Assembly (NCBI GenBank): GCA_029168955.1
Contig: JAPDOI010000901.1
Span: forward strand, 62,001 to 126,000
DNA from: Aplectana chamaeleonis
Taxonomy: Eukaryota; Nematoda; Chromadorea; Rhabditida; Cosmocercidae
Reading direction: 5' to 3'
Length of the DNA stretch: 64,000 bases
Part shown: piece by piece, positions 9,361-20,699 of the stretch
How the letters are laid out: every line of letters starts with the position of its first letter
How positions within the stretch are numbered: position 1 is the stretch's first letter
Notes under the pieces: model-generated
Database searches by the model: none
What the model was told of the DNA's origin: nothing
Seen by the model: only the letters and a program-made list of their open reading frames with translations
Translations under genes and position numbers: made by a program

Positions 9361-9590
9361 TGTCCGAATGAGACTGTCCGCCCACGCGGTCGGCATGCGT
9401 GTCGGATGGCCGTCGCGAAGGCGTTTTCCAGACGAGTCTCCCCACAAATGTTAACAGCTAACTGGGTGGGGTTCTATTCACTGTGAGTGTCATATTACTG
9501 ATAATCGATTTAGAGGTCCTAAAAAGTCTTGGCGACAGCCTTTCAGCACGCACGCTTACCGCGTTGTAGACAGTCTCATTCGGGGAGACC
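9361..9590. repeat. Inverted-repeat element related to family Q
   Basis: CTGTCCGAATGAGACTGTC at the left recurs inversely as GACAGTCTCATTCGGGGAG at the right. The left part continues with CCCACGCGGTCGGCATGCG, matching the Q-family end found at 20700, 25740 and 27960. Confidence 0.6.
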
Positions 9591-9733
9591 TTAGTCGTAT
9601 TGATACCGGACGCACGCGACGAATTCAGGGTTGGATTCCAACCAGGAGCTTGAATATAATGAGAACTCATCATATTCACCCTTCGCTAAAGAGTATGAAC
9701 TGTCTTTTGGTTTTTTATACTGCAAGATTCTCC

Positions 9734-10200
9734 TCAAAGGCATCGTGGGCGCAGGAAACCATATATGATTTTTCCATGTTTTTGTGTAGCTTGGCCTCTC
9801 TAGTGAACGAAAATGTCGAAAGGGCCCCTGAAAAACCCTCATTTGTAGAGGAAGGACAATCGGAATACATTGTAAATCTGAATTTGAATTTCGCACCAAA
9901 ATCGTTTTTGGAGTTTTTCTGTATTCGGAGGTCTGGTCACTGTCATTTTCGAAGTTTTTCTGCATGTGGAGTTTGAGCCGTAACTGTTTTTCATGTTGTC
10001 TGATGATCGCATCAACATTCTATGAAAAAGTGGTAGCTGACTGGTGAGAACTGGTGGCGGATCCTCATCTTCACCCCTTCCAACCTCAAAACCCTGCGTT
10101 TTTGACGCGCCAAAGCTCACCGGTGTGGTGTACCGGGCTATTTCATGAAATTGAGCCGGAAAAAATGAAAATTAGTTTTCAGCGCGAACGATGCTTTTAA
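9734..10200. mobile_element. TTAA-flanked element, subfamily E (copy 1)
   Basis: The left end (TC)AAAGGCATCGTGGGCGC and right end GCGCGAACGATGCTTTTAA are inverted relative to each other. The element is 467 bp, against 468 for its sister at 15902-16369, and shares GTTTTTGTGTAGCTTGGCC and much of its interior with it. The left TTAA is degenerate (TCAA). No protein is encoded. Confidence 0.75.
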
Positions 10201-10300
10201 AAGGTACGTTACGGAAGGTAACGATCGGAAGGTCATCAACGACTTCTTCTTGCTTCTTGTTTTCAAAGGGAACCTTTGCTAAAATAAAATGAAAATTGTA

Positions 10301-10982
10301 ACTGTTTTACTTAGCTTCTAAGCGTTTATGATTTGGCATTGAGTAAATTGTGAGAATCTCGTTAAAAGAAGTGAAATACCTCATGCGAATGATTTGGCAT
10401 GCGATTCAACTCGTGGCAAACGCTAAAAATTCAGTGAAACGATGGAACATCTATATGTACGTGCATTTGTTTAATAAACAGCTAAAATTGGGTGGAGCAT
10501 TGCAAAACCAAATCACACCCGTCTTACTGAGCACCCACATATCTTCGTGTGGCTGCGATTCATTTAGACGACAACATTTGTGAAAACACACTGTGTGATT
10601 TTAATTTCAATTCAATTAATAATGTTTCTCATACAAATTCATTTCACTTGCTTATCCGCTAGCGAACATATAGGCTTGAAGACTTCAGTAATGTTCGGGA
10701 ATACGTGTTTCTGAATTTTTGGGAGTAAGCCAAAACTTTAGTCTTACCTTTGCGAAATTAAGCTGTAAATATTAGCTTCATTGGATCAAATACGAAGGTG
10801 ATATGTTTTTCAATGTTACACTCAACTTTCGCTGTTTATTGAACAAGATCACAGCCAAATCGATGGTCCATCACTTGACTGAAATTCGATTCAACTCGCA
10901 TGGAGTATTTCACTTCTTTCACGAGATTCTCACAAACTATTCAATGCCAAATCATAATCCCTTCGAAGCGAAGCAGAACAGT
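10301..10982. mobile_element. Long-TIR non-coding element, family M (copy 1)
   Basis: Terminal inverted repeats of about 110 bp share TATGATTTGGCATTGA, TGTGAGAATCTCGT and AAGAAGTGAAATAC. The 680-bp element has no transposase. A second copy, interrupted by another element, lies at 39111-39870 and shares TAGCGAACATATAG in the interior. Confidence 0.8.
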
Positions 10983-11209
10983 CATAATATGTATTGAAGT
11001 CTAGAATCGTCGGGCTATTATCTTCTCAGAGGTGAAAATCTATCGCGGGAAGGTCAAAATGGAGGGAGTTTGTTGCAAATTACGTCATAATAGCACGCTC
11101 GATGCCACAATCGCCCTCGATTTCACCTCTGTTCCGCTTCATAATGAAAATTGAGGGTGGCGCCTAAATCGTGAATGCTTGCCGAGGAGCGTGCCTGCCA
11201 AGGAGCCTG
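10983..11209. other. No feature seen
   Basis: Short interval with no supported gene or repeat end. Confidence 0.4.
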
Positions 11210-11365
11210 AAGGCCTACCATGCCCGCCAAGGAGCGCCTCCAGAGAGGCCGCCAACTGGGCTTCCAGAGGCTGGGCGGGGTCCAAGTACCTCAAACTTTG
11301 GTAACCGATCCGAATTCTACGCCGACATCTGAATCGTGCCCCGAGAATGCGTCGTATACTCCCCT
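11210..11365. repeat. Dispersed GC-rich repeat, family L (copy 1)
   Basis: Shared landmarks are GGCTGGGCGGGGTCCAAGTA, CTCAAACTTGGTAA-like sequence, GCCGACATCTGAATCGTGCC and GAGAATGCGTCGTATACT. Relatives are at 22320-22455 (same strand) and, inverted, at 12625-12745 and 50325-50415. No coding role is evident. Confidence 0.6.
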
Positions 11366-11652
11366 TGTCCAATTAGAAGCGCGTCCTTCAAAATGTGAAA
11401 TTGACGTGACGAGAATTTCGTATCAGAACAATCATGACGACGTCTCGATCATCTCGTACCGTGTATCGCCCTACTGAATGCCCATTTGCGATGATTCACC
11501 TTTTTCGCGTCTATGGAGACAAATTCACCTCAATGAGTCACCAATCGCGACAAGTAGAAATTAACGCGACAAGGGAGAAGGGGGCGCGATTGGCCAATCC
11601 GTGGTAGGCAACATGCCACTCCGTGGTAGGCAACATTGACACAGTAACAGTA
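11366..11652. other. No supported gene; small direct repeat
   Basis: CCGTGGTAGGCAACAT occurs twice in a row at about 11600 and 11621. Nothing else is recognised. Confidence 0.5.
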
Positions 11653-12034
11653 ACCATATTTCCTGTAATTAAACACCCGAGTGTACTATTTTTCAACCTC
11701 CTCCAAAAAGGGGTTCAATTAGAGGGAGGGGTTCAAATAGAGGAGGAGGCTCTAATTTTCAATCGAAAATTCAAGAGTGAATATAGGCTTTCAAAGTTTA
11801 TTAGGCAAGCCGAAATGGGACAATAATGAATTGCGCGGCCAATGTTAAGAGATCATTATCAATAAAGACATTGTTCAAGTCTTTCTCAAGATCAATCTCT
11901 TCGGAAGCAGTTCACGTCCGGTAGGAATGAGTCTCCAGTGTCTTTTCAGCTTGGTGGGGGGCTCAATAGAGGGGGTGTTCAATTAGAGGGAGGGGTTTAA
12001 ATAGAGCAGGGTGCTCAATAACAGGAAATATGGT
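11653..12034. mobile_element. TIR element with G-rich termini
   Basis: The left end ACCATATTTCCTGTAATTAA and the right end, read inversely as ACCATATTTCCTGTTATTGA, form inverted repeats. Just inside both ends lie G-rich phrases, GGGGTTCAATTAGAGGGAG near 11708 and GTTCAATTAGAGGGAGGGG near 11978, in direct orientation. The element is 382 bp and non-coding. Confidence 0.75.
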
Positions 12035-12105
12035 AGGTGTACGTTCGAAATAGGAAGATGTGAAAGACTCCAACGGAATAGTATTACGAATTTGAAAAGG
12101 AATAT

Positions 12106-12345
12106 ACAGTTCACCTCCGCACTGCCGTTCTGTCCGCAAAGTGCACGCCGATTGCGAAATCGTGCTGCAGCGCGGTTGCGAGCATCCTCAGACAAAGATG
12201 TGGGATCACCCGGGCGCTTTTCGCCTTTGGTGCCCAAGTGATCCCACCGCCCGGGTGATCCCACATCCCTGTCTGAGGATACGCAGCACGATTTCGCAAT
12301 CGGCGTGCACTTTGCGGACTGAACGGCAGTGCGGAAGTGAACTGT
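12106..12345. mobile_element. Near-perfect palindromic MITE, family K (copy 1)
   Basis: Almost the whole 240 bp is two inverted halves: CAGTTCACCTCCGCACTGCC, GTCCGCAAAGTGCACGCCGA and GGGATCACCCGGGCG pair with their inverses. It is flanked by TA on both sides, as is the copy at 52055-52307, which suggests TA target duplication (Tc1/mariner type) by inference. Confidence 0.85.
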
Positions 12346-12624
12346 AGATACAAAGCACCGTATTTCCTAACTAGCATTATACGACTGTACTAAAGTGGTG
12401 CACAAACTACAGGTTTTCACGACTGAATCGAATTTTTGGCGAGAGGCGTAACTCAGACAAAAAGGAGCTCGACGCCCAAGCCGATTCGGCCACTTTCCTC
12501 AATATACGCGACAAGCACGTGCTTTCCTTCCTGACACGGGAGAGTGTCTATCGTGTTGGGAAGGGCGGAATAGTGCATATCACAGGCAAAGCGTGCGCGC
12601 CAAAAAGAAGCTCGACGCCCATTT
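12346..12624. other. No supported gene
   Basis: GC-rich sequence, no recognised feature. A 162-codon frame crossing into the L repeat is not recognisable. Confidence 0.4.
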
Positions 12625-12745
12625 TCAAGGGGAGCGTACGACGCACTCTTGAGAAAGGACTCAGATGTCGGCAATGTCGTCGGCTCGATTACCCAAGTTT
12701 GCGTTACTTTATCCCGCCCAGCCACTGGCAGCCCCGTCAATCAGC
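12625..12745. repeat. Dispersed GC-rich repeat, family L (copy 2, inverted)
   Basis: Contains CAGATGTCGGC, GATTACCCAAGTTTGCG and CCCGCCCAGCCACTGGC, the inverse of the 11210 copy. Confidence 0.6.
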
Positions 12746-13250
12746 TAGCGAGCCGTGCTGGCGCTCGGTGCATTGGCTCGGTGCGCTCGGTGCTTCTTGC
12801 ATTCCAATGTGCCGACAGCTCCCGCTGCCGAGGTGCCGGTCGCGTAGCTGTGCGCCGTGTGTATATTCTTGTGCTTTAGGACCAGCCCATATTATTCAGA
12901 GGGGCTCATCGCGTGGGCCTTTGAGATTAAAAGGCTTGTTTTATGGGCGGCTTGTTGCTCGGGTATCAAACAGTCACTGCCGCGGGCGACAGAACTTTGA
13001 GTTTTGAGCTCTACTACCACTATGCCACTGACATTGTCGGCCTTCTAAATGGGTGTGGAGCGGCATTTTGTCTGAGTCAATTCCAGATTAATGCGCGCGT
13101 TCCAGATTTATCGGTCAGTGATCAAATAATGTTTTTTCTTCTCATTAGGCGTGGAGTTAATCATCTGTTGCGTTGATATACTCTGAACCAAACGAGTTGA
13201 CAAGCGGAGAGTCCAAAGAAGAAGCGCTCCCACCTGCATCTCTGAAAGAA

Positions 13251-13351
13251 ATTGCTGCTGCGGCTCCGCGATAGTCCCGCTTCTGCGCCTACAAGCGCCG
13301 AATCGGCAATATCGCGGAGCAGCGGCGGCACTACCGCGGAGCCGCAGCGGC
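13251..13351. repeat. GC-rich hairpin
   Basis: GCTGCTGCGGCTCCGCGATA on the left pairs with the inverse of TACCGCGGAGCCGCAGCGGC on the right, with about three mismatches over 22 bp. From 13500 to 13690 a looser GCGGTACT/GCCGATGCGG repeat continues. Confidence 0.7.
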
Positions 13352-13715
13352 CGAGTACTCTTATCGACCGACTATGACGGGGGCCCTTATCACAGAGGTT
13401 CCAGTCATTTTCGCGTCCAAGGAATACGAAATGTTCCTCAAACTTGAGGAATTGAACCGGCGGCAATTTCGTTTTACCACACACAACAGTGCATCGTACT
13501 CCACGCGGAATCGCTGCTGCGTCCTCGCGTAGCCGGTGCGGTTCTAACGCAGAGCCGATGCGGTACTGACGCGCCGATGTCGAGGCTCAAGACACGGCAA
13601 CAGAATCGTCCGATCATGGAGCCGCTGCGGTACTAGCGCGGCATAGACGAGGGTCGCGGTACTTTCCCGGAACTGGCCCGGCAAATTTTGTCACAGGTCC
13701 CTGACGTTTTGGATT

Positions 13716-13785
13716 ACGGTAAGACAGATGTTGCCTCGCTCGGGAATCACGTATGCGACGCAGCATCTCTCTTACCGTAGTCCGA
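13716..13785. repeat. Imperfect stem-loop
   Basis: ACGGTAAGACAGATGTTGC pairs with GCAGCATCTCTCTTACCGT, with a few mismatches and a loop of about 28 nt. Function unknown. Confidence 0.55.
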
Positions 13786-13878
13786 AGAGATATTTCACCA
13801 ATTTTTTCACGCGCTTATTCCTTTTTTCGGCATGCACGGAGATTTGTTACTCGTAACATGGACATTTTTGTTTTGTAC

Positions 13879-14369
13879 TTAAAGGCACAGTACACCCTCA
13901 GATATGAATTTTGAGATTTTCATGTAATTGTGTAGAAGACCCCTCCTGTATAACACGTGCCAAATGCCAGATCTCAATTCCTCCAAATAAACGATCTATA
14001 AGCGACCATCACAGGCCCGACCCCCTTCACTCACCACCACAGGCCCGACCCCCTAACCGATTTTCGAACTCTATAGCGGCTCGATGGATGGATGAAATCC
14101 AACAAGTCGACGTTCTTCAGTCCACTACCGGACTGTCTACTTATCCTGGCTTTCTCTCACGCAACGATTGCGAATGAAGAGAAATACAGGCCTGAGACAA
14201 CTCGTCCACCAATTTTTCACCCTCAAAGTTTTGGCATATTTGAAGAGCCATAACTCTGTTCAAAAGTGGTCTTGGACGATTTAAGAGATACACTGTGATC
14301 AGCGTGTGACTCTCTCCAATATAGGCATGAAATCTGGAAATAAATTGTTTGGGTGTCCTGTGCCTTTAA
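13879..14369. mobile_element. TTAA-flanked element, subfamily A (copy 1)
   Basis: The left end TTAAAGGCACAGTACACCC and the right end GGGTGTCCTGTGCCTTTAA are inverted. TTAA stands at both boundaries. The 491-bp element contains GACAACTCGTCCACCA and GGTCTTGGACGATTTA, which also occur (diverged) in subfamily B, so A and B are homologous. Orientation is opposite to the copies at 21123 and 21611. A TTAA duplication is characteristic of piggyBac-type transposition; the assignment is inference. Confidence 0.85.
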
Positions 14370-14559
14370 CTTAGCTTAACTCGTACAACCCCAAAATGGT
14401 TTCCATTGTTAGTCCAAAATTAGGGAAATCGAATCTATCCGCTAAAAAACAATTTATCCGTCCGTTTAGAGAATACGAAAACCGGCTCCAATATTCGTTT
14501 CTCATCAGAATCTAGCTTACTCTTTTGAAGATGGAAGTTGATATTTCTCGAACCAGAAA

Positions 14560-15057
14560 GTAAGAAAATGTATTTATGTGGATTGAATCCACAATCCAAG
14601 CTCAGAATCGACTTTTCGTTTCTCGGCCCATCTTAGAGAAAATTTCACGCTGATCACAGTGGTGTCTTCGAAATCGCTCGGAACTCTCTACGAACTGAGT
14701 TACGGCTTCTCAAAAATTTTGAATTAGAGGTGGTAGAAGTTCGCGGACGAGTTGTCTCTATTTTCTCGTTATTCGCAACCTTCATTCTGAAGCAGGTGAC
14801 AATATAAACCCAGACTGTAAAGAAAAAGAAGGACATAGAGTTTGAATAGAATCATTCGCGCGTCTGTTTCCTACTGAGGTCGGGAACCTGCCAGTGGGCG
14901 TTGTCCATTTTTTTCTTTCAAGGGAGCGTGGTCGACTTTTTCCTAGCTTTTCTCGCTTATTTGAGAGAATTGAGAATTCGCGATTGACAGGGTTGCTATA
15001 GACGGCGACCGGACCAAAATATCAAAAATTACCTCTGAGGTTGGACTGTGCCTTTAA
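14560..15057. mobile_element. Diverged subfamily A element, left end not found
   Basis: The right end GGACTGTGCCTTTAA and the internal ACGCTGATCACAGTGGT and CGGACGAGTTGTCT match subfamily A. No TTAAAGGC left end is visible between 14370 and 14600, so this copy is truncated or strongly diverged. Confidence 0.6.
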
Positions 15058-15715
15058 AGAATGCGAAAAAGGAATTAATCCATTCAGGATTGCAAGCACT
15101 GACTTTGCTGGTTTATCCAATCGCAAAAAATCTAAATATTGTGAAATATGAGAATTGGAATTCGAGTTAATTAATTTATGAAAGTGGAAACTTAACTTGT
15201 TCGTTGGTCTTATTGTAAAAAATCCTATCAGTAGTTCATTGATTTCGATACTCTATTTCAAGGGAACTCTGGCGATAAATGCTAAAAAGTTGCTTGTCTT
15301 TTTTTTCAAAGGATGTTCTTCATATATGTATGGCATGTTTAATGCATACGACTCTCAAGAAAAATTGAATTTCAAATCGAGAGAGTCTGGCCATCAAGCA
15401 TAAAACAAATGTGAAAGAGAAGCGATCGGTTAAAAGGTTCAACGAAAGCTGCAGGGACAGAATTCAGCACGAGTTGACGCATTGCGAAAGCTACAGAAAG
15501 TGCCTTCGAAAATGTAAGTCATGTACAAATATGAGTTCGAATAGAGAAATAAAAGCAAAACGAAACTCAATGAATGGAAGACGGAAACTGTGAAAGCTCA
15601 TCGACGGGAAGATATTACCCGTCTTCAATCGACGGGTAGACAGGAAGATAATGCGCGGATTTTTAGGTAGCTTTTGAAGATTATTTTCCACGTCTTATCA
15701 ACGTGACGTTCGCCA
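15058..15715. other. No supported gene
   Basis: AT-rich sequence with 60-70-codon frames in both directions, none recognisable. Confidence 0.4.
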
Positions 15716-15718
15716 CGA

Positions 15719-15810
15719 ACCTTCCCACTTACCAGCCGGGTAGCCAGGAACCTACCTGTCTACCCGCCGGGTAGCCAGGGACCTTCCCACCTACCCGTCG
15801 GGTAGCCGGG
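15719..15810. repeat. About 31-bp tandem repeat, three copies
   Basis: Each unit contains ACCT(T/A)CC, ACC.GCCGGGTAGCCAGG or a close variant; the spacing is 30-31 bp. Confidence 0.8.
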
Positions 15811-15901
15811 TAGATGGATGGCAGAAAACTTGTCCGACAGCGGGAAGGTTTTAACCTACTCAGGAAGCTTTCTATAGTTTCATTAATACGGCCACTGTAG
15901 G

Positions 15902-16369
15902 TTAAAGGCATCGTACGCGCAGAAAACCGTATAATATTTTTTCATGTTTTTGTGTAGCTTGGCCTCTCTAGTGAAAGAAAATGTCGAAGGAGCCCGTGAA
16001 AAAACCTTTATTTGTAAAGAAAAGTCAATCGCAACACAATGTAAATACGAATTTGAATTTCGCGCCAAAATCCTTTTTGAAGTTTTTCTGCTTTTGGAGG
16101 CCTCGTCAGTGTCATTTTCGGAGTTTTCCTGCATGTGGAATTCGTGCCGTTACTATTTTTCATGTTGTCTTACGGTCGCACCAACATTCTAGGAAAAAGT
16201 ACTAGATAACTGGTGAGAATTGGTGGCGGATCTTCATATTTGACGCCTTCCAACCTCATTGCCCAACGTTTTTGACGCTGCAAAGCTTACCAGTGTGGTC
16301 TACCGGGCTCAATCATGAAATTGAGCCTGAAAAATGAAAATTGATTTTCAGCGCGAACGATGCCTTTAA
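15902..16369. mobile_element. TTAA-flanked element, subfamily E (copy 2)
   Basis: TTAAAGGCATCGTACGCGC on the left and GCGCGAACGATGCCTTTAA on the right form inverted ends with intact TTAA at both. At 468 bp it matches copy 1 in length and sequence, with scattered substitutions. Confidence 0.85.
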
Positions 16370-17309
16370 GTTTCCAGTGAAAATGAATATTTAATTCTTC
16401 AAAAAGTTCAGCGTCACGTACTAGTGAAGCTAACAGTAAAATCAAAGGAATAAAACTTTATGAGTAAACTGTCAGATTTGTTTTGATGGTACTAAAGCCC
16501 TTTTCGCGGTTTGGGCACAATAAGATTACCACCCGTACAGGCTGTATACGAAGGTTAGGCTCCTAAAAGCAATGGTTTGAACAGTGGACATATAGTTGAA
16601 TTTGAAGGATTTGAATCGGATGAAACGATGCTTTTTAATGCACACTTCTGGTTTCACCTCCTTTTCCAATATAGCTCCTAATTTCTAATCTGCCTGCTGC
16701 TCAAACTCCAAAAATGGCTCCAAACTGGAAAAACTCTCGACTTTCCGGAAATTCTCGTGCTTGAGTTAGTCTTGATGGCACAATTCGAATCGTTCAGTTC
16801 TCAATCACACTTGTTTCATCTTTGTGAGATTCTGTCTCTAGTCATTATTTGTCAGCCGTATTTCTTCTCAGCGCGTTAGCGACGACGTATTGAAAAATCA
16901 AAGAGCCAGTAGAATAAGGGATGGCCATCGATCTGAGTTACTTTTATTTTTGAACGTGCCCTGCCATGGCATTGTCTAACTCTTTTCAATTTTTTTGCAC
17001 CTTTTTTTATTTTTCAGACCCCATTTAACCAATCGACGTTTGAGAAAGGAAAAGTCGATCCCTGCGAATCGCTGTGTAGAGCCGTAATCTTCCGATCAAA
17101 CCTCTTTCGTTTTTTTTCAGTTGATTTCGAAGAGAGAAAAGGTGGACCGATATGTGCAGAAAAGACATTCATGACGTAATCGTATGATATTTTTCATCAT
17201 TTTCTACTCATTTTCGCTATATCACTTGTTAATCGATTACTTTCCTTTCTCTTTTGGTGAACAGACGTAACAGATAATCGACCCAAAAACCAACTCCTGA
17301 ACCCAAAAA
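16370..17309. other. No supported gene
   Basis: No coding frame of note and no repeat ends recognised in about 900 bp. Confidence 0.4.
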
Positions 17310-17433
17310 GGCAGGGATCATACTTCCCGCGACCAGCGACAGCGACAGTGCATGTTAAGCAAATCGATTTTTGGTCGTTATTGATGGTGAACATTGCGTC
17401 GCGTCGCTCATCGTGAGAAGTATTATCCCGGCC
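17310..17433. mobile_element. Short Harbinger-like MITE, family C (copy 1)
   Basis: GGCAGGGATCATACTTC and the inverse of GAAGTATTATCCCGGCC form the ends, and GCGACCAGC and GTCGCGTCGC lie inside. A better preserved copy with TTA on both sides is at 37163-37254. Confidence 0.65.
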
Positions 17434-17504
17434 AAAGAAGTTTCCGACTGAAAAACTCTATTCCGGTTCAATTTTAAGACTGCGAACTTCGTGTGTGGCT
17501 TTAT

Positions 17505-17571
17505 CAAGGCCCACCTGAATGATATAGCACAAAAACAGGAATTTGGTTTTCGCCGCGCACGATGCCTTTAA
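17505..17571. mobile_element. TTAA element, subfamily E right-end fragment
   Basis: GGTTTTCGCCGCGCACGATG followed by CCTTTAA matches the E right end. It shares a single TTAA with the neighbouring B element. Confidence 0.65.
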
Positions 17572-18012
17572 AGGCACTGTTCGCGATTAAAATCGCTTTT
17601 CTATTTTTTTTGCCTTTCTTGAAACTGGTCTCAATCTGATTCCAATGATGCTTCTGGAATCGTACAAGACCTTCTGGGAATGGAGTTATGGTCCCTCAAA
17701 AATTGAGCTAGGGAAAATGGTGGACGAGTTGTCCGAGGCTTGTAACTTCCGTCTTTTGCAGGCAATGTATGCAAGCTGACCTGAGTAAAGAGAGAAGTTG
17801 AGAATGAAGGGAAGAACGTGGCTTTTGATCGGAAACCATCGCTCAACTCTCGATTTCGAGTGGTCCTTTGTTCACGTCGAGGGGCGGGAAGAGGCCGGAC
17901 TTGCCCACAGCGGCGGGGTTTGCCCACTTTTCTGAGCCGCTTCGCGGCTCCTTGGTAGCTTTTCGTCGCGTTTCTTCGACGCTGTTCTGCTCCTGAGAGC
18001 CACGAGAAGCGT
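17568..18012. mobile_element. TTAA-flanked element, subfamily B (copy 1), right end missing
   Basis: Begins TTAAAGGCACTGTTCGCGAT and follows copy 2 (18535-19015) through GGTGGACGAGTTGTCCGAGG and CACGTCGAGGGGCGGGAAGA to GAGCCACGAG, then stops about 50 bp before the expected right terminus. Confidence 0.75.
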
Positions 18013-18534
18013 GTGGAGGTCTGTAAAGTTATTACTTAGATGTGTACAGTACCCATCCAACAACGGAATTAGACGTTAGAAACTATTCAGTATTTGTTTC
18101 AATGTTTGATTGTTCTCGTATAGTTTTTTTTAAAGAACTATTGCATGGAAAGATTTCAGATCATCTAAGAAATCAGTCAAGACTACTTGTGTCGACATCC
18201 AATGTCTTCGTCCTAGCACGATCATATTCGAGTTACGTACTGCAGCAGCGCTTGTCTACAAATGAGGACTAGAATTTTATTCCGATCTGGACAGCAGATT
18301 TTCAGAGCACCTTGGCGGGGTGTTGAAGAGTTTGCAAAAATTTGGGTGAATTGAAAAATTTTTGAAGTGTCACACCTTATTTGTTTGAGAAAAAAAAAGA
18401 GACTGGAAAAGAGATTTTTTCAGAGAAAAAATGAAGAGAAGAAGTCCAACTCTAGTTATTTTTCTGGGGGCTCTGATAATATATTGATTATCTCTGAGGT
18501 CAGGCAATGTTTGTTTTTCATTCCTTAGAGGCAG
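18013..18534. other. No supported gene
   Basis: A 76-codon frame at 18042 is not recognisable. No repeat ends seen. Confidence 0.4.
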
Positions 18535-19015
18535 TGCCAACGATAAAAATCCCTTGTCTGTTTTTCTGCATATCTTGAAAACGGTTCCATGCTGATTCCA
18601 GTGATGTCTCTGAAATCGTACAAGACCTAATGGGAACGGAGTTATGGTCCCTCAAAAGTCGAGCTAAAGAAGCATGGTGGACGAGTTGTTCGAGGCTTGT
18701 AACCTCGTCTTTTGCAGGCAATGTATGCGAGCTGACCTGAGTGAAGAGAGAAGTTGAGAATGGAGGGGAGAACGGGGCTTTTGATCGTAAACCATCGCTC
18801 ATCTCACGATCTCGAGTGTTCCATTGCTCACGTCGAGGGGCGGGAAGAGGCGGAACTTGCCCAAAGGGGCGGGGATCGCTCACTTTTCTAAACCGTTTTG
18901 CGACTCCAGGGTGGCCTTTAGTCCCGTTTCTTCTACACTGTTCTGTTTCTGTGAGCCACGAGCAGTTTGTCATTCAAAATTCGAGGATGAAGTTTATCGT
19001 GAACAGTGCCTTCAA
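18535..19015. mobile_element. TTAA-flanked element, subfamily B (copy 2)
   Basis: The left end (TTAG)AGGCAGTGCCAACGATA and the right end ATCGTGAACAGTGCCTTCAA are inverted. Both TTAA sites carry one substitution. It contains GTCTCTGAAATCGTACAAGA and GGTGGACGAGTTGT. The 151-codon and 108-codon frames here are incidental. Confidence 0.75.
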
Positions 19016-19774
19016 GAATCGCAGAATTAACGTGTTAACGCTCAAACGGATTAACGCGGTTCTTTAGAAAAAAATCAACGAATTAACAGAATGATATTTT
19101 TCATACCACACCCTGATGCTAATGCATCTGAAACGGCCGATTACGGACTCGTTTTCATGACCACCCTTCCACGTTTAAAGCTTTACTTTAACATTTTCAG
19201 TTTTTTTTTGAATAATCGCCTTACCGAATAATTCGAATATTGGCACTTTTCTGATGATTCGTATATCAGACCTTTCCGTGTATTCGGTTTTTTTAGAAAT
19301 TGACACAATTCGAATATTCGGTTTTCCGGGTAATTCGGAGATCGGCACTTTTCGGATATTGGGTTTTTCGAATCAATCGGGTATTGGTAATTTTCGAATA
19401 TTCGACTTCTCGAATGAATGTTCGACTTTTTAATCGACTATCGAATATTTAGCCAGTATTTTTCATTCGACATTGCGGATAAATGGTCGAATTTTTTGAT
19501 GGGCTGCCAAATCGATAGTCGAATGGTCGACTTTTCGAGTTAATCAAAGAACAAATTCTTTCGCCTCGACCTCTGCTTTTCAAGAAGAGATCAATGATTA
19601 CAGTTATTTAGCATTTTCCTTTTTCTCGTGAAATCAAAATAATGTTGAATAGGTAAGAAAATAAAGTATTTAAGAGACTGTTAACTATAAAAATATACAA
19701 ATTGGCACGTATATGCGACAAATTATGCAAACAATCGCTTCTAATCCTTCAATTCAATATGGAAGTAATTACAG
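19016..19774. repeat. Degenerate TTCGAAT/ATTCG repeat field
   Basis: From about 19210 to 19545 the motif TTCGAATATTCGG and its variants recur at irregular 20-35 bp intervals. No period is exact. No gene is supported in the rest of the interval. Confidence 0.6.
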
Positions 19775-20019
19775 CTCAGGTGATTCTCGGCCCCGAGCCG
19801 CACCGAATAGGAATCAAAGCTGCCTGACACTCCGGCTCGTTCTTCCAATCTCCGGGCTACTGCTGTTGCTGTTCGAGCCAGCCGGAATAGCCCGGACAGC
19901 AACAGCAGTGGCCCGGAAAGCAACAACAGTGGCCAGGACAACAACAGGAGCCGACTCGCCGTCTGAAAAAAAAAAACGAGCCGAACTGTCAGGCGGCTCG
20001 GGGCCGATAATCGCCTGAG
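19775..20019. mobile_element. Foldback element with CAG/CAA-rich centre
   Basis: CTCAGGTGATTCTCGGCCCC on the left pairs with the inverse of GGGGCCGATAATCGCCTGAG on the right; GAGCCG and GGCTCG blocks extend the arms. The centre has AACAGCAACAGCAGTGG-like repeats that also occur inversely. It spans 245 bp. Confidence 0.8.
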
Positions 20020-20089
20020 AGATCATTAGAAGATTTCAAAACAGATCTACGATGTGGGTCAGTTCGCACCAGGTTAGAGCGGAATAAAA

Positions 20090-20215
20090 TTTTGAATTTC
20101 GCAAATCGAAAATCGGAAATCGAAACAGATTTAAATTTTTCGGAAATCGAAAAGCGGAAATCCGAAGCTTAAAAACTGCGGATATCGGAATTCGGAATCG
20201 GAAATTGAAACAAAG
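20090..20215. repeat. Degenerate CGGAAATCGAAA repeat
   Basis: Around ten imperfect iterations of AATCG(G)AAA over 125 bp. Confidence 0.6.
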
Positions 20216-20554
20216 TTAACTTGCTGCTGGCGAAAGATATGTCCGTGATCCTAGGGTTGGAAGCATAGCCATTATCCATTCATCAATCCCTAGATGCCTC
20301 TTCATCCTAGACCCTAGACCATTATGAATCAAATGTCTGATCCCATGGGAATGTCATCAGGGATGTGCGTAACTGCGACTAAAGGCTAAGAAACTGACAG
20401 GGTTTTTTATGTTACGTCGAACGACTAACGACTAAAGAAATAATGATTTCCGTAAGCAATCCAGAAATTCGTAAGAAAATGAATACTCACTATTATCGCC
20501 CCCAGTGGAGGGATCACACCGACTTTGCCCCACATATCGATGGCGGTTGTTCGG
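20216..20554. other. No supported gene
   Basis: No feature recognised apart from CAGGGATGTGCG at about 20358, which resembles the hAT-like terminus at 218, without a partner. Confidence 0.35.
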
Positions 20555-20690
20555 GACATGTCGTCCTGATATGTACTCTTCGTTCACTGCTGAAGGCCGG
20601 CACAAACTCGGTGACATGTGTTATAACATACGTGCACCAAGTTTGCGCCAACCTGCAAGAGGGAACGAAAAGCACATATCAGTGCGATTC
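20555..20690. repeat. Hairpin element, family P (copy 2)
   Basis: The left arm with GATATGTACTCTTCGTTC and GGCCGGCACAAACTCGG pairs with the right arm CCAAGTTTGCGCCAACC and GAACGAAAAGCACATATC. TGTTATAACA lies at the centre. Confidence 0.7.
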
Positions 20691-20699
20691 GTGCAAACT

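Noticed and set aside
12519..13007. 162-codon ORF as a gene
   Set aside because: It crosses the dispersed L repeat and GC-rich sequence that is open in several frames; no domain is visible.
18518..18973. 151-codon minus-strand ORF as a gene
   Set aside because: It lies wholly within a subfamily B TTAA element, and related frames are broken in other copies.
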